Below are positions 6,882 to 15,044 of a DNA stretch of 17,438 bases, piece by piece. The first letter of the stretch is position 1. Each line of letters opens with the position of its first letter. Source of the stretch: Geothermovivens sp964644845 (GTDB lineage Bacteria > Zhuqueibacterota > Zhuqueibacteria > Oleimicrobiales > Geothermoviventaceae); contig CAZXXS010000104.1 of assembly GCA_964644845.1 (NCBI GenBank), positions 1 to 17,438 of the forward strand. The letters are read 5' to 3'. Position numbers and translations under genes: made by a program. Below the pieces are notes generated by a model. That model made no database searches, was not told where the DNA came from, and saw only the letters and a program-made list of their open reading frames with translations.

Positions 6882-9800
6882 CTACGCTTTCGCTTTGTCG
6901 AGCACTTCGCGGACCTTTTGCAACAGAAGCTCGGGTGAGTAAGGTTTTTGCAGGAACTCTTTGCCCTTGTCCAGAACGCCTTTGTGAACGATGGCGTTGC
7001 TCGTGTAACCTGAGGTGAAAATTACCGGGGCTCCTGGTGTGTACTCTTGAAGCTTCTCCACGAGAGCGGCCCCGTTCATTTCCGGCATGACCACGTCCGT
7101 CACAATCAGGTCTACCTCGCGGGCATGCTGCCGAGCCAATTCCAGGGCTTCTGCCGGTGTTTTCGCCGACAGAACTTGGTAACCGAAACGTTTGAGCACC
7201 GTCTCTCCGAGCTGGCGCACGATTTCCTCGTCCTCCACGAGCAACACCTTTTCCGACCCTCGCAGCGTGCCCCGCTTGGCCTTCGCCTCAAACGGTTGCT
7301 CTTCCGGTGTGGGGACGCGGGGTAGGTAAATTCGGAAAGTTGTTCCCTCGCCTGGCTCGCTGTACACCCAGATGTGGCCCCCGCTCTGTTTAACGATCCC
7401 GTACACTGTGGACAGGCCGAGGCCCGTACCTTTGCCCACCTCCTTCGTGGTGAAAAATGGTTCGAAAATGTGGTTCAGGGTTTCTTCGTCCATCCCCATC
7501 CCTGTGTCCGTAACGGCCAGCATGACGTACGGACCCGGCTCCACCCCCGCATGCGTGGCCGCGTAGTCCTGATCGAGTTCCACGTCCGCAGTCTCGATGA
7601 TGAGTTTGCCCCCGTCGGGCATGGCGTCTCGGGCATTGACGGCGAGGTTCAGCACCACCTGCTCCATTTGTGCAGGGTCGGCCTTCACGTGGCCGACGGC
7701 AGGGGAGAGGATCATTTCGAGTTGGATGTCTTCGCCGATTAGCCGCTCCAGCATTTTGCGAAGGTCACTGAGGATTGTGTTCAGGTTGAGCACCCGGGGC
7801 TGCATGATTTGTCGCCTGCTGAAGGCCAGCAACTGACGTGTCAGTGAGGCGGCGCGAGTGGCGGACTTTTTGATTTCCAGCAGATCGTCCCGAATGGGGC
7901 TGTCGTCGGGTAGATCTGCCAGGATCAAATCGGTGTACCCAGTAATGGCCGTGAGAATGTTGTTGAAGTCGTGTGCCACGCCGCCAGCCAAGCGACCGAT
8001 GGCCTCCATTTTCTGCGACTGCACCAGCTGCTCTTCAAGCAGTTTTCGCTCGGTGATGTCCACCGCGGTCCCTAAGCCGGCCGTTTCACCTTTGTAAAGA
8101 ATGGTGCTGGCCGTGAAATCGACCCACCGAACCTGCCCGTCTTTTGTTAACACTTTGATTTCGTAGCGGCTTGGGACTGTTTCACCTCGCTGGCGCGCCA
8201 GGCCACGTTGCTTCACCAGGTCGCGGTCGTCGGGGTGCACCACTTGCCAGAAGGGCATTTTCAGCAGCTCCTGCCGGGAGTAGCCCGTAATCTGCTCCAT
8301 GGCCCGGTTGACGTAGAGGTAGTGGCTTCCTTTGTAAATCAGCACGGCAGCCGAGATTGTCTCGGTCAGCGAGCGGAACATGGCTTCGTTCTCACGGAGA
8401 GCCTGCTCAGCGGCTACCCGCGCGGTAACATCCGTGAGGAAGTTCAAAGTAGCCGGTCTGCCTTCCCACTCGAACGAGACTGCGCTGATGGTGAACCAGC
8501 GCGCGCTTCCGTCCTTGGCCAGAATGCGGAAATCGTACGCGGCCGGAACCGGACGTCCGGCAAGGCGGTCCCGGTAGCGCTGCATCACCAGCTCGCGGTC
8601 ATCGGGATGGATGAACTCCACGAACGGCTTAGAACGCATTTCGTCCTCGGTGTAACCGAGCAACTCCAAAGCACGAGGATTGATGAACTTGACGTAGCCG
8701 TCCTGCGCTACTAAGATGATCTCGTTTACGTTCTCGACGACCGCCCGGTACTTGGCTTCCGATTCCTTCAGTTTTCGCGTGGCCTCGCGTTCCTTGGTCA
8801 CGTCGATTTGCACGCCCCAAATCCAGCGGAGCTTCCCCGATTCCACGTAGCCGCGGTAGGAGTTCAAAAAGTAGTGAATTTCGCCCTTCAGGTCCTGCTC
8901 TTCGGTTTCGACCAGGTCGGTCCGGAAACCGTTCACGACGAAACGGCTCAGACGCTCGATGGCCTTTCTCCGGTCTGTGGTGACATCCCCGGGCGACAGG
9001 CTGAAAAGTTCTTCCTGGGTACGAGCCCGGTACATGTCCAGGAGAACGGCGTTACCTTCGGTGAAACGTCCTTCGGTCAGAATTCGCTTCGCGATTTCCC
9101 GCGGCGGGAGATCGACGGGAATTGGGTCTGGAAAATCAATTCGCCAGATGCCCACGAGACTGGTCTCGATGAAAGTTCGGTATTCCAGGGTACGGCGCTC
9201 GAGCTCTTTCTGAATGCGCTTCTGCTCGGACAAGTCCCACACGTGAGCCAGCACGTAGTCCTCGCCGTTGAGCCGGTAGGGTGCCAGGCGGACTTCCGTG
9301 GGAAATGTGGTGCCATCTGACCGTTTGTGGACCCATTCGAAGACCTGCGGTTCTCCCTGAAGGGCGGCGCGAATTTTCTCCTCGGCTTTATCCCGAGAAT
9401 CACGGCCGTCGGGTTGGCGTGGAGGCGACAGTTCGTCCGGTCGGTGGTTGAGGATGTCTCGCCGGGCGCAACGAAACATCTCCAGCGCAGACCGGTTGCA
9501 GTCCACAAAAAGACCGTCTTTGATGCTGAAGAGGGCGCCACCTGCTGTTTCGAACAGGACGCGGTACTTTTCCTCGTTCTCGCTGACAATTTGGTAGTGG
9601 CGGCGTAGATTCTCGAAGAGTGGTTTGATTCCGGCCAGTGCGACAACGAAGAGGACGGAAACTGCCAGGGCCAGAAGTTGCACAAAAATAAGGGTCGAGT
9701 CAGCCTGAATGGGCAACGTAACGATGTGTCTCATGATGAGGGCTTGCCGCAGTGCCATGAACGAGAGCGCTACCACGACCAGCGCCCACGAGGCGCGGTG

Positions 9801-9890
9801 CCCCGTTACGGCCATCATGCGAATGGCCAGGTAAGTGGCGAGGAGCAGGAAGAACACTGTAATGGCGAGTGTGACGAGGATGAACGACAT
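6882..9890 (-). CDS. Membrane-bound PAS-repeat hybrid histidine kinase with C-terminal receiver
   Basis: 1002 residues. Three membrane helices (about 2-25, 33-53, 65-88) are followed by four PAS domains: about 104-223, 233-367 (divergent), 377-492 and 501-617, each ending in the DxT/S(x)R/K-type exit motif (for example VDITERK at the last). The HisKA phospho-acceptor is His640 in GGVAHDFNN. The ATPase domain has N-box NLAVNARDAM (748-757), G1 DTGMGM (795-800), EPFFTTK (810-816) and GKGTGLGL (820-827). The receiver has acids E886/D887, phospho-acceptor Asp932, Thr959 and Lys982. All catalytic residues are intact. GGGAGGT lies just before the ATG. The HisKA/receiver pair resembles many orphan hybrid kinases; signal and downstream target are unknown and no HPt or response-regulator gene is in the window. 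Confidence 0.95.
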   Translation of the reverse strand: MSFILVTLAITVFFLLLATYLAIRMMAVTGHRASWALVVVALSFMALRQALIMRHIVTLPIQADSTLIFVQLLALAVSVLFVVALAGIKPLFENLRRHYQIVSENEEKYRVLFETAGGALFSIKDGLFVDCNRSALEMFRCARRDILNHRPDELSPPRQPDGRDSRDKAEEKIRAALQGEPQVFEWVHKRSDGTTFPTEVRLAPYRLNGEDYVLAHVWDLSEQKRIQKELERRTLEYRTFIETSLVGIWRIDFPDPIPVDLPPREIAKRILTEGRFTEGNAVLLDMYRARTQEELFSLSPGDVTTDRRKAIERLSRFVVNGFRTDLVETEEQDLKGEIHYFLNSYRGYVESGKLRWIWGVQIDVTKEREATRKLKESEAKYRAVVENVNEIILVAQDGYVKFINPRALELLGYTEDEMRSKPFVEFIHPDDRELVMQRYRDRLAGRPVPAAYDFRILAKDGSARWFTISAVSFEWEGRPATLNFLTDVTARVAAEQALRENEAMFRSLTETISAAVLIYKGSHYLYVNRAMEQITGYSRQELLKMPFWQVVHPDDRDLVKQRGLARQRGETVPSRYEIKVLTKDGQVRWVDFTASTILYKGETAGLGTAVDITERKLLEEQLVQSQKMEAIGRLAGGVAHDFNNILTAITGYTDLILADLPDDSPIRDDLLEIKKSATRAASLTRQLLAFSRRQIMQPRVLNLNTILSDLRKMLERLIGEDIQLEMILSPAVGHVKADPAQMEQVVLNLAVNARDAMPDGGKLIIETADVELDQDYAATHAGVEPGPYVMLAVTDTGMGMDEETLNHIFEPFFTTKEVGKGTGLGLSTVYGIVKQSGGHIWVYSEPGEGTTFRIYLPRVPTPEEQPFEAKAKRGTLRGSEKVLLVEDEEIVRQLGETVLKRFGYQVLSAKTPAEALELARQHAREVDLIVTDVVMPEMNGAALVEKLQEYTPGAPVIFTSGYTSNAIVHKGVLDKGKEFLQKPYSPELLLQKVREVLDKAKA

Positions 9891-10577
9891 TGCACCTCCC
9901 GGTACGTTGCGGTAAGCGCGATTAACTTTGCAAAAAGCACACCACTTTCACAGAAGAAGCAGGGGGGCACTGGCGCCTGGCACGGCTTGTCGGCCAGACG
10001 TCACCCTCTGGCTTCGGCGCGACTGACCGCCTGGGTAAGCTCCGACGTTCGGGAGGTAGGGCAAGAGGCCTCGCGGACACGGAGTTGTAAAATGCCGTGC
10101 GAAGCTTGCATCCGCCGGTGCAGGCGAAGAAAACTGGAGGGCGGGAGGGAGGCGCAGGCCGAACGGATTCGATGTGGGGTTCAGCGAGATGTACGCGCAG
10201 GGGAGTTACAAAGGCTCGCGCTGCCTTCCTGCCAAACGGCTCGTTGCTCCACTGGGCGTCCGGCGTGCCAACAGCCACGCAGGACAGGTCTTCAGGTTGC
10301 TGTTCGAAGTTGCCACCGCTTCTCGCACGAGTTCAGTCTGAATCGCCGAACGCTTCTTCGAGCAGTGAGAGTGTTGCTTCAGCAAGAAAAAACAGCGTGC
10401 AGCTGCCCGTGGCGACCAGGGGCAGCTGGAGCACACTCCCGGGCTTCTACTGGAAATCTTTGGTGGCCGTTTTCGTCTGCCAGGCCGCGTGCGGGAACCC
10501 GCGGAAGCTTAGGGCCTGGCCCTGATTAATCCGGGAAGTGAATGACAAACTCGAACGGTAGTGCAAGTGCTGACGGA
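9891..10577. other. Gene-free spacer between aldo/keto reductase and sensor kinase
   Basis: About 690 bp with no recognisable gene. Open frames on both strands give Arg/Ser/Cys-rich products without ribosome sites. The end nearest 9890 must contain the sensor-kinase promoter, but I see no convincing -35/-10 pair. A possible terminator for the aldo/keto reductase is listed separately. A small palindrome AGGGCCTGGCCCT sits at 10511-10523. Confidence 0.4.
10387..10428 (-). terminator. Possible intrinsic terminator for the aldo/keto reductase
   Basis: On the minus strand a perfect 9-bp stem (CAGCTGCCC, 10428-10420, with GGGCAGCTG, 10408-10400) around 11 bases is followed seven bases later by TTTTTT (10392-10387). 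The gap between stem and T-run is unusual, but a short CAGC/GCTG stem directly abuts the T-run. It lies 150 bp downstream of the reductase stop, on the same strand. Confidence 0.4.
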
Positions 10578-11540
10578 TCAAAGATCGAGTTTGAAGATCG
10601 GCTCTTTGCCTTCCGCGGCACGCCTGAGGACCTGTTCGTCCTCGGGTGTTGCCGGGGTCAGGTTTAACGCGGAACGCACGGCCAGCCGGAAAAGATTTGG
10701 GTCGCCTGGGGGCACGGCCGCCGTTGCGCCTTGGGACAACGTGAATCGCAGGGCTTTGGCCGCCAGATCCGGATCTTGAACAGGCACGTACCAGCACTTT
10801 TTGACGGGGCGTTTCTGACCTTTGGCCACACGCGTCAGCGCCAACGACTTGATGGCCAGCACCGCAACGCCTTTTTGCTGTGCTTTTTGGATCACCTGAG
10901 GGCCAAAATGCTCTTGAAAGAACAGGACAAAATTGACCGGAAAGAGAACAGTGTCGAAATCGAAGCGATCCAGAGCTGCCAACGCGGCTTTCACGGAGTG
11001 GGCCGAGAAACCGATGTGCCGAATTTTGCCTTCCTGCCTGGCCTTGATGAACGTTTCTGCGGCACCGTTTGGGCCGAAGATTTTCTCCACGTCGTCCAGC
11101 GAGCCGAGAGCGTGGAACTGGTAGAGGTCGAGGTGGTCCGTTTGAAGCCGCTTGAGCGAATTGTGCAGTTCTTTCTCCGATCCGACACGATCCCGCTCAA
11201 GCGTTTTGCAGGCCAGGAAAATGCGGTTGCGTTTACCTCTCAGGGCGTTGCCCATCACGATTTCTGCGTTGCCGTAGCTGGGTGCCACGTCGAAGTAGGT
11301 TAGACCGAGATCGAGCATCTCGGCCACGAGGTAGTCGGCTTCTTGCTGAGGCATGCCATCGAGAACGACACCCCCGAGGCCTACCACGGAGATTTTTCTG
11401 CCCGTCTTCCCGAGATTCCGTTGAGGAAGCATGTGCGCGTTTCCCGTGTTGGCATCCGTCGTCGAGCCAGCCAAAACAGATGAAGCGGTGAATCCGAGCC
11501 CGAGAGCTGCACCAGCTTTGAGGAATTCCCTTCGCTTCAT
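10578..11540 (-). CDS. Tat-exported aldo/keto reductase family protein
   Basis: 320 residues. The N-terminus MKRREFLKAGAALGLGF is a twin-arginine signal (Arg3-Arg4 in RREFLK, hydrophobic stretch to about 24, possible cleavage after VLAG/LAG). The mature part is an aldo/keto reductase: RNLGKTGRKISVVGLGG opening, catalytic tetrad Asp84, Tyr89, Lys112 and His143 (in FDVAPSYG, CKT, FHALG), then GKIRHIGFSAHS and a late PPGDPNLFRLAV segment in the NADP-binding region. The family uses NAD(P)H to reduce carbonyls; a folded, cofactor-loaded enzyme is what Tat exports. ATG is preceded by GGGAGGG at four bases. It stands alone, with sizeable spacers on both sides; substrate unknown, though nearby glycan enzymes make a sugar-derived substrate conceivable. 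Confidence 0.92.
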   Translation of the reverse strand: MKRREFLKAGAALGLGFTASSVLAGSTTDANTGNAHMLPQRNLGKTGRKISVVGLGGVVLDGMPQQEADYLVAEMLDLGLTYFDVAPSYGNAEIVMGNALRGKRNRIFLACKTLERDRVGSEKELHNSLKRLQTDHLDLYQFHALGSLDDVEKIFGPNGAAETFIKARQEGKIRHIGFSAHSVKAALAALDRFDFDTVLFPVNFVLFFQEHFGPQVIQKAQQKGVAVLAIKSLALTRVAKGQKRPVKKCWYVPVQDPDLAAKALRFTLSQGATAAVPPGDPNLFRLAVRSALNLTPATPEDEQVLRRAAEGKEPIFKLDL

Positions 11541-11586
11541 GGTTCCCTCCCTTGCTGGCTGGATGTCGTCTGAACCGTTTCACAAC

Positions 11587-11615
11587 AATGTCCGAGATTA
11601 AAGCGAGGAAGTCAA
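11587..11615 (-). promoter_or_regulatory. Possible promoter for the aldo/keto reductase gene
   Basis: On the minus strand TTGACT (11615-11610), 17 bases, then GACATT (11592-11587) lies about 47-75 bases upstream of the ATG. The -35 box is good; the -10 box is poor. Confidence 0.3.
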
Positions 11616-11708
11616 GTGGAAAACGGGCTCGGGGGCACTATTTTCTCGAGGAGTAACCTGCCTTCCGAAATTGCCCCCAGTGGAGGCGAAAGCCCGTTTC
11701 TTTCCCCT

Positions 11709-11765
11709 TTTCTCGCGGTCCACCGCTGAACCGCCGCGTGTCCGCCTACGCGGACGCTGCTGTAC
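11709..11765 (+). repeat. Direct repeat, copy 1 (matches 12055-12124)
   Basis: Shares a CCGCTGAACC start, a GTCCGCCT core and a GACGCT-CTGT end with the block at 12055-12124, with scattered mismatches. It contains an internal stem GTCCGC-ctac-GCGGAC (11740-11755). Confidence 0.6.
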
Positions 11766-11870
11766 GGGCTGCCTTCACCGGGTTCACGGGATTTCGTTTT
11801 TCCGTAGCGCAGGACTTTTCCCCGAGGGCGAGAGCAAAGTTTTTCGCGGGGTCTGGATCGGCGGTACGGG

Positions 11871-12047
11871 TGGCGTCCTGCTTGTTGGGGGCGTTTCTAC
11901 GAGCCCGTCAAAAAGTCGCCAAAGACGGTAGAAAACACAGAGACGGGGCAAAATTGGGCGCGCGCAAGGGCCCAAGTTTAACAAAATTGAAGCCGCCTTC
12001 AGGCGGCGGTTTCTTCCGTAGCCCGGGGATGAAATCCTCGGGCGGGT
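11871..12047 (+). repeat. Dispersed repeat copy A, with two hairpins (inverted copy at 17261-17438)
   Basis: About 177 bp that align, on the opposite strand, with 17261-17438 with high identity across the block around TTGGGGGCGTTTCTAC, CCCGTCAAAAAGTCGCC and TTTAACAAAATTGAAGCCGC. Two hairpins lie near its end: GCCGCCT/AGGCGGC (11992-12007, 7-bp stem) and GCCCGGGGAT-gaa-ATCCTCGGGC (12021-12043, 10-bp stem with one G-T pair). The form suggests a non-coding, chromosome-dispersed element rather than an insertion sequence; no transposase is present. Confidence 0.88.
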
Positions 12048-12054
12048 CTCTGCT

Positions 12055-12124
12055 TTTCTCGCAACGGAGCTTACCCCGCCGCTGAACCACCACGCGTCCG
12101 CCTGCGCCGACGCTCCTGTGTACG
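12055..12124 (+). repeat. Direct repeat, copy 2 (matches 11709-11765)
   Basis: Begins TTTCTCGC, has a short insertion compared with copy 1, then shares CCGCTGAACC, GCGTCCGCCTGCG and GACGCTCCTGT-like segments. The two copies bracket dispersed repeat copy A. Confidence 0.6.
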
Positions 12125-12163
12125 TCGTTTTTAGGTGAGGTCTTGTTTCCCGGCAACCAGGGA

Positions 12164-12217
12164 GCAAAGCAAAATTCCTGAAAACCGGTTGCTTTGCGTA
12201 CACGCTGTTCCTAACTT
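12164..12217 (+). promoter_or_regulatory. Dyad and weak promoter upstream of the GH95 gene
   Basis: GCAAAGCA (12164-12171) and TGCTTTGC (12190-12197) form a perfect 8-bp inverted repeat around 18 bases. Its right arm overlaps a weak promoter: TTGCTT (12189-12194), 17 bases, TAACTT (12212-12217). An operator for a glycan-responsive regulator is possible, but both boxes are poor matches. Confidence 0.3.
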
Positions 12218-12264
12218 TCGAAGAAGGTGGTTAGCCGGTTGCTGAACTCAGGGAGGGTTGAGGC

Positions 12265-14739
12265 ATGAAGCGAAAATCGAGTTTTGCCTGTTTGCTCACG
12301 GCATTGCTGTTGATGGCGATTCACGCGGGGCCTGTGTTGGCCGGGAGTGCCGAGAGCGACTCACTCGTGCTTCGTTACCGCTACCCCGCAGTGTACTGGG
12401 AGGAGGCGCTGCCGCTGGGTAACGGTAGTCTCGGCGCCATGTTGTACGGAACGGTAGGTACGGAGCACCTACAATTGAATCTCGATGAACTGTGGTCGGG
12501 TGGGCCGCGCCAGTGGAACAACCCGGAAGCGCGGAAGTTGCTGCCAAAAGTCCGCAAGTTGATTTTCTCCGGAAAATTCGTCGAGGCGTACAAACTCTGC
12601 CGTGGCATGCAGGGTCCTAACACGGAAAGTTACGAGCCACTTGGGGATCTTTGGATTACGTTCGACCACGGTGATCGAGGTTGGAGGTACCACCGCCAAC
12701 TGGATCTCAAAACCGCTGTGGCCACGGTTCGCTTCACGGTTGGCGACGTCACGTACACGCGGCAGGTGTTGGCCAGCTACCCAGACAGCGTGCTGGCCAT
12801 TCGCTTCTCGGCCGATCGGCCGGGCATGCTGAGCTTCACGCTGTATCTGACAAGTCCCCTGCGCCACAGCACGTTCGTGGACGGGGATGTGTACGGCATC
12901 CATGGCCGCGCACCCCAACACATTGGTCCGGCCCACGCCGACGAGACCACGCCCATCGTCTACGCGACTTCGGATACAGGTAACGGCATGTGGTTCCTCT
13001 GTGGCGTGCGGGTTTTGCCGGAAGGCGGTAAGATCTGGCTCGATCACGACGGTGTGCACGTGCGCAGCGCAGACGCTGCAACCGTTCTCTTGACGGCGGC
13101 TACCAGCTTCAACGGCTACAGCAGAGTGCCCACGACACAGGGTAAAGATCCTACGCCGATTGTGCAGCGCGTGTTGAAACATGCCGCCTCGCTACGCTGG
13201 TCCGAATTGCTGTCCCGGCATCTCGGTGATTACAAAGAGCTCTTTGACCGTGTCTCTCTGGACGTTGGAAGATCGTCGGGCGTTGAGAACCTACCCACGA
13301 ACCAGCGCCTTGTGAGATTCGGTGCCAAAGATCCCGATCTGGTTGAAACGCTTTTCCAGTTTGGGCGCTACCTTTTGATTGCCAGCTCGCGCCCGGGCAC
13401 TCAGCCCGCGAACCTGCAGGGCATTTGGAACCACTGGGTTCGACCTCCGTGGAGTTCCAACTACACGATCAACATCAACACCGAAATGAACTACTGGCCC
13501 GCCGAGGTGTGCAACCTCAGTGAGTGCCACGAGCCGCTTTTCGACATGGTGGCTGCACTGGCAAAAAACGGCCGTGAAACAGCGCGGGTGAACTACGGCT
13601 GCCGTGGTTGGGTAGCCCACCACAACACAGACCTCTGGCGCCAAACGGCGCCGGTGGGTGATTTCGGGAAAGGAGACCCGCGGTGGGCCATGTGGCCGAT
13701 GGGTGGCGTTTGGCTCAGCCGCCATCTGTGGGAGCATTACGCTTTCACCGGCGACACCACGTTTCTGCGGACCAGGGCTTACCCCATTCTCAAAGGCGCA
13801 GCCCAGTTCTGTCTGGATTGGCTCGTGGACGACGGACACGGTCACCTCGTCACAGCGCCCTCCACGTCCCCGGAACACGCCTTTATCCTGCCGGACGGGT
13901 CGAAGAGTGCCGTTTGTTACGCCACGACGGCGGACATGGCTCTGATTTGGGACCTTTTTACCAATGTTGCCGACGCGGCTGAGGTGCTTGGTTGCGATTC
14001 GGCGTTTCGCGACTCGGTTCTGCAGGCGCGCGCCAGACTGTACCCACCTCCAATTGGCAAGGACGGACGTTTGCTCGAGTGGCCCCAAGAATGGCAAGAT
14101 GAAGATCCCCATCACCGGCACCAGTCTCATCTCATCGGTTTGCATCCTGGGCGGCAGATTACCAAGTGGGGTACGCCGAAATTGTTTGAGGCAGCCCGGA
14201 AGGCACTCCAGAGCCGCGGCGACGGTGGGACCGGATGGAGCCTCGCCTGGAAAATCAGCCTCTGGGCTCGCTTGCTGGACGGTGAACACGCCTACCGAAT
14301 GATCACCAAACTACTGCACCTTGTGGATCCCGGTGCCCATCGCTGGGGCGGCGGTCTGTACGCGAATCTGTTCGACGCTCACCCGCCTTTCCAGATCGAT
14401 GGCAACTTTGGGTTCACAGCCGGTGTGGCCGAGATGCTGCTGCAGAGTCACGCTGGGGCAATTCACCTCCTGCCCGCCTTGCCCCCAGCTTGGTCTGCCG
14501 GGCACGTCTTGGGACTGCGCGCGCGGGGAGGCTTTCAGGTCGACATTTGGTGGGAAAAGGGTCGCCTGCGGCGGGCGCGGATTCGGTCCGACCTTGGGTA
14601 CACGTGCCGTGTACGAACGGCACAGCTGGTTCGGGTGTTTTGCGAGGGGGAGGAGATTCCTGCCAAACACGTTGAACCGGGTGTCATTGCGTTCGGCACG
14701 CGCAGGGGCGGCGTGTACCAGATTGTGGCAGAACCGTAA
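12265..14739 (+). CDS. Secreted glycoside hydrolase family 95 (alpha-L-fucosidase type)
   Basis: 824 residues, usual GH95 length. A Sec signal peptide covers about residues 1-26 (cleavage near VLAG). The N-terminal beta-domain opens with the diagnostic WEEALPLGNGSLGAMLYG (45-62) and the LNLDELWSGGP run. The (alpha/alpha)6 catalytic part contains NLQGIWN, then INTEMNYWPAE with Asn403 and Asn405, Glu537 in TSPEH (expected general acid) and Asp712 in QIDGNFG, matching the Asn/Asn, Glu and Asp residues used by bifidobacterial AfcA. GH95 enzymes invert the linkage and release terminal alpha-1,2-L-fucose, or L-galactose in some plant-glycan enzymes; which applies here cannot be told. The start has GGGAGG eight bases upstream. 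The esterase gene follows 305 bp downstream on the same strand. Confidence 0.95.
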   Translation: MKRKSSFACLLTALLLMAIHAGPVLAGSAESDSLVLRYRYPAVYWEEALPLGNGSLGAMLYGTVGTEHLQLNLDELWSGGPRQWNNPEARKLLPKVRKLIFSGKFVEAYKLCRGMQGPNTESYEPLGDLWITFDHGDRGWRYHRQLDLKTAVATVRFTVGDVTYTRQVLASYPDSVLAIRFSADRPGMLSFTLYLTSPLRHSTFVDGDVYGIHGRAPQHIGPAHADETTPIVYATSDTGNGMWFLCGVRVLPEGGKIWLDHDGVHVRSADAATVLLTAATSFNGYSRVPTTQGKDPTPIVQRVLKHAASLRWSELLSRHLGDYKELFDRVSLDVGRSSGVENLPTNQRLVRFGAKDPDLVETLFQFGRYLLIASSRPGTQPANLQGIWNHWVRPPWSSNYTININTEMNYWPAEVCNLSECHEPLFDMVAALAKNGRETARVNYGCRGWVAHHNTDLWRQTAPVGDFGKGDPRWAMWPMGGVWLSRHLWEHYAFTGDTTFLRTRAYPILKGAAQFCLDWLVDDGHGHLVTAPSTSPEHAFILPDGSKSAVCYATTADMALIWDLFTNVADAAEVLGCDSAFRDSVLQARARLYPPPIGKDGRLLEWPQEWQDEDPHHRHQSHLIGLHPGRQITKWGTPKLFEAARKALQSRGDGGTGWSLAWKISLWARLLDGEHAYRMITKLLHLVDPGAHRWGGGLYANLFDAHPPFQIDGNFGFTAGVAEMLLQSHAGAIHLLPALPPAWSAGHVLGLRARGGFQVDIWWEKGRLRRARIRSDLGYTCRVRTAQLVRVFCEGEEIPAKHVEPGVIAFGTRRGGVYQIVAEP

Positions 14740-15044
14740 CCGGAACGTGACCGGGGTTTCTGGCCGTTACTGGCGGGGCAAAGCGCGCCGAGGCGGGTGA
14801 CGCGATTGGACCCCGGTCGCTGACGAGCGCCTGACTGCGGGCCACTCCGGTTGCCAGCAACCGAAGACAGCGTTTGAGCACCGGGCTTTAGGCTGTTTTT
14901 CTTCCTGCTGTGTAGCGGGACGGGGTTCGGAAGAGGAGAAGAAGCACTCAAAAGTGTCCAGAAGGAGCGCCCCTTGACGGGCAAAAGGAGGTCTGGAGCC
15001 GAACAAACAAGTGACACGTGGGTTTCGAACAACGGAGGTGCAAC
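14740..15044. other. Intergenic region between GH95 and esterase genes
   Basis: 305 bp with no gene. It contains a possible terminator (listed separately). No clear promoter for the esterase gene was found, so read-through from GH95 is possible. Confidence 0.4.
14848..14900 (+). terminator. Possible weak terminator after GH95
   Basis: Stem CGGTTGC/GCAACCG (14848-14863, only two bases between arms, so six pairs or fewer) is followed by a second weak stem ACAGC (14867-14871) with GCTGT (14892-14896) running into TTTTT (14896-14900). The stem next to the T-run is only five pairs around a 20-base loop. Confidence 0.3.

Larger units (their letters stand above)
11616..12264. other. Repeat-rich intergenic region between aldo/keto reductase and GH95 gene
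   Basis: No gene is recognised. The stretch is built of repeats: a duplicated GC-rich block (11709-11765 and 12055-12124), copy A of a 178-bp dispersed repeat (11871-12047) and a dyad next to the GH95 gene (12164-12197), each listed separately. Open frames here are products of the repeat sequence. Confidence 0.6.

Noticed and set aside
9678..10529. 283-codon plus-strand open frame across the sensor-kinase start and the spacer
   Set aside because: It overlaps the kinase's membrane region in antisense and continues as low-quality Arg/Cys-rich sequence with no domain.
11871..12047. Insertion sequence or MITE with a transposase
   Set aside because: No transposase gene and no clear terminal inverted repeats or target-site duplication at its ends; it fits a dispersed REP-like repeat better.
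13291..14289. 332-codon open frame antisense to the GH95 gene
   Set aside because: It lies wholly within a well-supported GH95 gene and is explained by high GC and codon bias; no ribosome site or recognisable domain.
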